Positions 58,675 to 64,000 of a DNA stretch of 64,000 nt are shown in pieces (position 1 is the first letter of the stretch; each line of letters opens with the position of its first letter). Source of the stretch: Paralithodes platypus (taxonomy: Eukaryota; Arthropoda; Malacostraca; Decapoda; Lithodidae). The position numbers and the translations under genes were made by a program. The notes beneath the pieces were generated by a model. The model had not been told where the DNA came from and made no database searches. It saw only the letters and a list, made by a program, of their open reading frames with translations. The stretch covers positions 49,176,230 to 49,240,229 of the forward strand of contig CM064509.1 in assembly GCA_032716605.1 (NCBI GenBank), given 5' to 3'.

Positions 58675-59128
58675 GATAGGTAAACCGTTGTATGGTGTTA
58701 AGGTCGGGGTTGTCATGAATAGTGCATTTGAACATTTCCCCCCCAAAAAAGTAAGATATGGCAGTTTGACATTTGACGTCTTCTGCTCTGGTCGAGCTGG
58801 CTCCTTCTTGACCTCGGTAGAGATGCTTCCTTTCCGTGTAGCAATGATTGCTTGCATGCCTTCTAAATATAGGGTATCTTCTCTTATATGTACAGTATGT
58901 ATGCATGTATCTTCTCTTAACTCCTTGAATTATTCAGGGTGTGTCTTGTGAAATGTAACCATGGTCTTCTTGTGAAGCCTCGTACTTGTCAATTTGTTTT
59001 TGTATGCTGAGTAACCTGGCTTCCACTTCAACTCTAGACGCCGTTTCAAGGATTTCATCGATATCTGAGGTTAGGACTGTCAACGAGCCCTTAAGCCCAG
59101 CCCGACGCCGCTGAAGGTTCATAGTCAT

Positions 59129-59478
59129 GATTTAGGAAAATAGTTAATCAAATGAATTTAAATTTTATAGAAATTACAATACAGTATGCATAATTTGATC
59201 GAATACATTTTGAATGTTAAAGAAGTTATATTACAGTACAGTATGCTTAATTCAATAACCTAACATGATGCCAAATGTGATATTATTACTAGGCCTTAAC
59301 GATAAACTTTCAATTAATTAAGCCAGAAATTTAATGTCGGTCAGGTGCAATCATTTTGAATTACTGATAAATTTTACTAAATATTGTATTGTGAGTGATC
59401 AGTTACTGTAAATTCTTATTCATGGTGGGAAAACAACTCATCATAGGCCGTATCCACTAGCGCACTCTCGTCTTGCTC
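59129..59478. other. no gene; probable BEL 5' noncoding sequence
   Basis: AT-rich sequence upstream of the BEL gag start on its strand. I cannot identify an LTR end or a primer-binding site. Confidence 0.35.
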
Positions 59479-60538
59479 GAAAAATGTTCGACAGGTGGCC
59501 TGGATTTCTGAATAGAGCCATTCTAATGCAACAGTTTTGGCCCCAATTCTGTTCCTCATTCATATCAATGATCTCATATCTACCACTCATAATCCAATAC
59601 ATTCCTACGCAGATGACTCAACACTCCACAGTTCCTTCACATTTACCAATTCTTTCACCCAACCCGATCTTATAAATTCAAAAATAAACACTGCAATTTC
59701 TCTGAACCAGGACCTTTCTAGAATTAATGGATGGGGACAAAAGAATCTAGTTTCCTTTAATGCACAGAAAACCAAGTACATTCAATTTTCTAACCGACAG
59801 AATCTCACTGACTCCCATATATTTTTTAATTATGTAAATATTCCCACTTCCCCTAGTATTGACATTCTCGGTGTAACATTAACTACTAACTTGAGCTGGA
59901 CACATTATGTTAGAAGCATTGCTAAGAATGCCTCTAAAAAACTGGGACTCCTGTACAGAGTTCGAGAATTCTTCACTGACGAGCAGTTGGCCGTGATATA
60001 TAAAAGTCATGTGCGTTCTCAGATGGATTACTGTTCACCTCTGTGGGGTGGAAGTGGAGTGGTTGCATTGAGGCAGTTGGACAACATTCAAAATAAACCT
60101 ATTAGATTAATCAATAACCCTGCAATCACACAGGACCTTCCTACATTATCCATACGAAGAAACGTTGCATCCCTTGCATTATTCTACAGATATTTTCACA
60201 GCAATTGTTCCGAGGAACTTGCTTCAATTGTGCCGCCTCTCCACATCTTTCCCCGTAGAACTAGGGCAGCTGAGAGCGCCCATGAATTTACACTTTCTCC
60301 TCCACAATGCAGAACTTCTGCTTATCAGAATTAATTTATCCCCAGAGCTACTACTCTTTGGAATTCACTTCCCTCGAATTGCTTTCCACAAACTTACAAT
60401 CTACAAATGTTTAAATCCAGTTGTTACAAACATTTTATGAATGGAGGATGCCTTTAGGCACATGGACCTTTTTGTTTTATCTGTGTTTTCCCTTCCTCCG
60501 TTCATTGTCTCTTAGAAAAAAAAAAAAAAAAAAAAAAA
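59479..60538 (+). mobile_element. LINE B 3' part with poly(A) tail
   Basis: 5'-truncated at about 59479. It contains the RT C-terminal half, a 3' untranslated region with TGAATGGAGGATGCCTTTAG near 60437, and an A23-type tail ending at 60538. It is the most intact family B copy and the reference for the fragments at 6358 and 8440. Confidence 0.85.
59537..60334 (+). CDS. LINE B reverse transcriptase, C-terminal 265 codons
   Basis: An open frame with APILFLIHINDLI, HSYADDSTLHSSF (catalytic YADD intact), NAQKTKYIQFSN, SIDILGVTLTTNLSWTHYVRSIAKNASKKLGLLYRVREFF and the C-terminal QMDYCSPLWGGSGVVALRQLDNIQNKPIRLINNPAITQDLP. The N-terminal RT motifs and the endonuclease are missing by truncation. The assigned start at 59537 only marks the first Met after the break. 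Jockey-type by similarity of landmarks to family A. Not functional alone. Confidence 0.85.
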   Translation: MAPILFLIHINDLISTTHNPIHSYADDSTLHSSFTFTNSFTQPDLINSKINTAISLNQDLSRINGWGQKNLVSFNAQKTKYIQFSNRQNLTDSHIFFNYVNIPTSPSIDILGVTLTTNLSWTHYVRSIAKNASKKLGLLYRVREFFTDEQLAVIYKSHVRSQMDYCSPLWGGSGVVALRQLDNIQNKPIRLINNPAITQDLPTLSIRRNVASLALFYRYFHSNCSEELASIVPPLHIFPRRTRAAESAHEFTLSPPQCRTSAYQN

Positions 60539-60540
60539 CA

Positions 60541-61060
60541 GGGGTCAGGTGAACACCATCAGGACCGAAGTCAGCCTCAGAGATATTCACTGAGGAATAG
60601 CGTGCACGGGTAAAAGGGATATGCCTCTTGAACTAGCGATTGATGGCGTTGCGTATGCGGTTGAATTCCGCTGCCGAAACTCTGCGTGGGGAGGGCCTCT
60701 TCTCACCCCCAATCACCCCCAGTGAGCCACTCGACCTCCTCGGCCAACTCGCAAATTCCCTCTGCTAAACCTCTAGGGCTCTCCCTGCTCTTAATATCAT
60801 TCCCACCGATGACTAGAAACGATAGGTCTGGCTGCATCTGCAGCAGGCGACTCCAGGCGCTTGATCCCCTCAAGCGTTAATGCGGGCACCTGGGGTGGCC
60901 AGAGGAGTGACGGTGAAAGATGGATAATAGTTGGGTTGGTCAACATACAAATGGCGGACGTAAGAATGGCTAATAATTGCCACCTTCCTGATCGGCTCTG
61001 GATACACCGCCCTCCCTACTGCGAAGTCCTCCCCCACAGGCCTACCGACAGCTCCATGGG
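60541..61060 (-). pseudogene. SGNH/GDSL-esterase-like remnant
   Basis: On the minus strand VAIISHSYVRHLYVDQ (61000 region) is followed, after a frameshift, by QPDLSFLVIGGNDIKSRE (GGND block, near 60800). Past further breaks comes KRPSPRRVSAAEFNRIRNAINR and FGPDGVHLTP (Asp-x-x-His block, near 60555). These correspond to the Ser, Gly-Asn and Asp-His blocks of SGNH hydrolases. Such domains are known in ORF1 of CR1/L2-type LINEs. Two frameshifts and one stop break it. It abuts the poly(A) of LINE B, so it may belong to a separate element. Confidence 0.65.
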
Positions 61061-61080
61061 GCCAAAAGCCCTGGGCCATG

Positions 61081-61834
61081 AGGTCAAACGGGAAAAAAGA
61101 AAAATATAAGCATGGAAAGCCTCACACCAAACAAAGCTAGGCCAACTACCAAACAACCATAACACAATGGAAAGGCACGACATTGCACTATCGGAGGACC
61201 AAATTATGTGGTTAATTTAGAGTTAAATGCGGAACTTTAGGAAAGTTAACACATATAAAAAAAAATACATACCTGATTATGGTTCTAGCTCAGATGATGA
61301 TTAGGTAATATCCAAAATGGCGGAAGGTAGTCAGGGTCAACAAATGTTAGTGGGGCAAGGAATAAGGGGAGAGTAGCTAGACTAGGCTATATCACATTAT
61401 TTACGTTAATCTAGTTGACAATAATTCATGATGTGATTTTCGAGATGATAGATGAGATGAGTAGTGAACCTAATACACCTAACTGAATGAAAGATAATAG
61501 AGAATCACTTATGGTGTTGCTATGATGGGAATAGGAAAGAGAAAGAACAAGGAACTCGCCTTGGAGCTCCTCATGGCTTTGTTGATCGACGTACGCGCAG
61601 TGCGTTCGGTAAATATATCCCATTATTTTATAATGAGAAGCAACACAGTAGTATAATAGTAACAATAAAATGCTACATACCCACATTTAGCTATGGAATT
61701 ATATATTCTTCCCAAAATATATATCGTTCAACTTAAGACTACAGATAGGATACGTAACGCTGCCTCAACCCATATTAAGTAACATTGATACTGTTCATAT
61801 CAACTAGAGCATGTATATATATATATATATATTT
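61081..61834. other. no recognisable feature
   Basis: AT-rich, without coding motifs, ending in a short (TA)n at 61813-61833. Confidence 0.5.
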
Positions 61835-62292
61835 TTATATTCCAACTACTCCCTCTTGGGCATAGGCTGAGAGCCTGCACATTCACCGCTCAACACGGTG
61901 AAGCCCGTGAGGTCTTGTTCCAGCCTAGGAAGTGAGACAAGTGAAGCACGAGCTACAACCAGCCCTCGCCAACCTGCCATCGCAGACGCGCGGCTCTTGG
62001 TTGCCCACTCTTGCTCGAAGCAGTCCCACTTCTGAGGCTGCTTCACCTTTATGCTTCACAGTCTCACCTCGTAGACTAGGACGCTCACTCTCATAACGCC
62101 ACCTATTGAGCAATTAATTCACTAGGCATTGATTTAATCAGGGAACAATTTTTGGCGTTTCGGTGGGCTTTGTGGTAATGCACTGATACTAGGTACAGCA
62201 CAAATTCAATCCCAATAATATCTTCCCATTGACAAATCGGGACCTTTGGATTACCAGTCCAGTGGCAAGACCACTCCACCACACCTCCCCAT
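61835..62292 (-). mobile_element. tRNA-derived SINE (copy 3)
   Basis: On the minus strand the head at 62290 reads GTGGTGGAGTGGTCTTGCCACTGG, with the B box region shortened by a small deletion near 62240. The body then matches copy 2 (CACCTATTGAG inverse near 62105, CGGTGAAGCCCGTGAGG inverse near 61900) and ends near 61835. (TA)n lies on both sides. Confidence 0.8.
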
Positions 62293-62360
62293 ATATATAT
62301 ACTGTATATATATATATATATATATGATGGAGATGAGCTGCTTGAGGAGTATGTGTGGAA

Positions 62361-62693
62361 TTAACCCCTACTGTACCATAGGGTACTAGCATAAATGTAC
62401 CCCCCAGTCCCAAGCAATGTGGCCAAAATGGCTTCAGAGGCAAGATATATCAACCTCCCACCTCAAAAGATGGAGGAATACTGCCTCTCTCAGCATGTGG
62501 GGGCTTGGATGGGAGCTGAGAAGTGTTGCCAAGGTCTTAAATCAGTGTTCAAACGCTGTGGTACCAGGTACTGCCTGATACTGGCAGTTACAAGGATCAT
62601 ATATTATTAGTGACGGCTGGCAGCCGTCGCTGGGACGGGGGAGTGATTTATCTGTTGACGGCTTTCTGCCAATGCTGGTACTGAACCGGTTAA
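62361..62693. mobile_element. TTAA MITE, family T5 (candidate)
   Basis: A 325-bp element (62365-62689) lies between TTAA at 62361-62364 and 62690-62693. Ends CCCCTACTGTACC and GGTACTGAACCGG are imperfect inverted repeats. A GACGGCTGGCAGCCGTC hairpin lies inside. No paralogue in the window, so it is weaker than the other TTAA elements. Confidence 0.6.
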
Positions 62694-63360
62694 TCATAGA
62701 GAAAGATTGAGGAATAGAGGAATAAAGAGATACGTAAGAGAGTGGGGCAGCAGGAACATTTGTCAGCCAGAGTGGACAGAAGAGTGCTGAGCTGGTATGG
62801 TCATGTTGAATGAATGGAAGATGAAAGACTTAAAAGAGAATTTGTGAGTCATACAAGAGGTGATAGAGGGGTAGGAAGACCCCCATTGATATGGTGAGAT
62901 TCTGTAAAACAAGCATTGGGTGATAGAGGAATGACTATAGATCAGGCAAGGGAAGTGGTAATAAACAGGAATGAATGGAGAATGCTTGTGAATAGATAAG
63001 TTAACATGTGGTTATTTGAGAGAAGGGGTCGGGCGCCAGTTGGACTAGATAATAGCCCGTCAGGCGCCTGGCCCTGGGAGTCGGTATGGGTGGGCTTGCG
63101 GTTTCGGCTCGCTGCATGTCTGCCTACTGAGACCGGAACCTCTCAGGGTGGTCGGGGGCCGGGGGAGTGCTGGAGGGACCTTGGTGATCCCTGGTCTCTG
63201 GGTCTTATCCTGGGTGACAAAGATGTGTGTGAATTTGTGTTTTGTTTTTGTGTGTTCAAAATTGTTATCTGGTGTGTTGTGTTTTGAGCCGGCCATCCCC
63301 AGAAAAAAAAGGAAATTTGGGGAATGGGTCTGAGTAAATACATACATACATACATACAAT
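62694..63360 (+). mobile_element. RTE-type LINE 3' end (copy 2)
   Basis: Degenerate RT end: RVLSWYGHVE, then GVGRPPLIW, DSVKQALGDRGMTIDQAREVVINRNEWRMLVNR with a stop at 62997-62999, and in-frame stops before it. The 3' untranslated region parallels 55970-56360. The tail is (CATA)n at about 63339-63358. The family differs from the RTE at 16.5-19.8 kb but shares the C-terminal pattern. Confidence 0.82.
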
Positions 63361-63377
63361 ATATATACAGTATATAT

Positions 63378-63416
<39 letters not shown>

Positions 63417-63418
63417 GT

Positions 63419-63464
<46 letters not shown>

Positions 63465-63530
63465 AATGAGTGAAGAGAGAGAGAGAGAGAGAAATGAGTG
63501 AAGAGAGAGAGAGAGAGAGAGAGAATATAT
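63358..63530. repeat. (TA)n and (GA)n microsatellites
   Basis: TA repeats are followed by GAGAGA runs and a duplicated GAAATGAGTGAAGA word. Open frames of Ser/Leu or Tyr/Ile are artefacts. Confidence 0.95.
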
Positions 63531-64000
63531 AAGATGACGAGAACAAACGTCAACTCCATTGTCATTGTTTATTGATTAAGCTGTTGACATATTTCGAACA
63601 TTTCTCTGTTCATAATCAGGTGAAACATCAACGATCCTAAAAAACAAACATGATATCTGTCAAAACTTTGTATTTAGTACATAGATCTATATTAACAAGT
63701 TTAATGTGACAAGTCTACATAATACTTTACTTATAACTGCTAGAAATATAAGTTAATAATTGAAAACAATACAAGATTTACAAGAATGTTACATAATCCT
63801 AACTTCATAAACCTGAACATGTAATATAAAATAGCATGCACCATACCATTTCGACCTGCACCTTACGACTATTCCGGGAGAACTAACTAGATTAACTGAC
63901 TATAGTACATTATATATAACAAGGGTTCCTATTAGCCCCAAGCTATCAACTACCTGAGAATTGGACCATAGATTCAATGAAAAATATTTTAAGATATTGG
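63531..64000 (-). mobile_element. Penelope-type terminal sequence with hammerhead-like motif
   Basis: On the minus strand 63619-63591 reads CTGATTA-T-GAACA-GAGAAA-TGTTC-GAAAT, the same layout as the other blocks. The core position equal to G8 is U, so it is degenerate. AT-rich sequence follows to the window edge. Noncoding as far as visible. Confidence 0.45.

Larger units (their letters stand above)
56383..59128 (-). pseudogene. BEL/Pao gag, split by two MITEs
   Basis: The start is taken at Met 59128 (MTMNLQRRRAGLKGSLTVL) with a charged helical N-terminus (EARLLSIQKQIDKYEAS). After frameshifts come VKLPYLTFLGGK, DNPDLNTIQRFTYL, then (across the T4 MITE) KGQLLGEAQKLVEGF, QFNELATP, FCVVTLVNKLPSPLKETIKREMG, a CCHC knuckle CLLCSGTNHVWYKC and, across the T1 MITE, KVKRAHQLNLCTGCLSSEHGH with a second Cys/His cluster. 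This domain order is that of BEL/Pao gag. The frame is cut at 56383 by an RTE insertion, so no pol is present. Stops and shifts occur throughout. Confidence 0.82.

Overview
This window reads as a transposon-dense eukaryotic intergenic region, most likely from a decapod crustacean or a similar large-genome arthropod. That guess rests on the mixture of element types (Penelope-like, Jockey/BS-like LINEs, RTE, BEL/Pao, Ty3/gypsy, Tc1, TTAA-type MITEs, a tRNA-derived SINE) and on the many long (TA)n tracts. I found no credible single-copy host gene, rRNA gene, intact tRNA gene, operon or CRISPR array. Nearly every long open frame is transposon protein, a broken piece of one, or low-complexity repeat.

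Layout. 1-2.4 kb: the 3' end of a Ty3/gypsy element (RNase H, then a ~1.9 kb LTR). 2.6-5.1 kb: two GT-rich minisatellites around a LINE scrap. 5.6-14.8 kb: Jockey-like LINE fragments of two families (called A and B here), a broken Tc1 transposase and a TTAA MITE. 14.98-26.44 kb: a complete Ty3/gypsy unit with both LTRs and a PBS, whose order is gag, protease, integrase, reverse transcriptase. An antisense RTE LINE sits in its leader, one MITE sits in its RT and a sister MITE in its 3' LTR. 26.4-36.6 kb: Penelope-type terminal sequence, LINE A fragments, another TTAA MITE and a 32-bp satellite. 37-38.6 kb: Penelope remnants including a 370-bp palindrome, then a SINE. 38.7-42.4 kb: a 3.75 kb DNA transposon with terminal inverted repeats and a broken, unassigned DDE-like transposase. 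42.4-45.1 kb: nested palindromes, a TA-flanked MITE and a palindrome with tRNA-like ends. 45.2-50.3 kb: two Penelope-like elements in inverted orientation, one encoding RT plus a GIY-YIG-type domain. 50.4-64 kb: SINEs, LINE A and B, an uncharacterised broken protein family, RTE 3' ends, a BEL/Pao gag split by two TTAA MITEs, an SGNH-esterase-like remnant and Penelope terminal sequence.

How the parts relate. The elements are nested, so several insertions can be dated relative to each other, and empty sites exist inside the window: the 5' LTR for one MITE, a LINE B paralogue for another, and restored reading frames for three more. Two features recur. Seven MITEs of five families share TTAA target duplications and C/G-rich ends, which implies a piggyBac-type source elsewhere in the genome. 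Several unrelated Penelope-type terminal sequences carry a hammerhead-ribozyme-like motif whose stems vary in sequence but keep pairing. (TA)n tracts abut a large share of all element ends.
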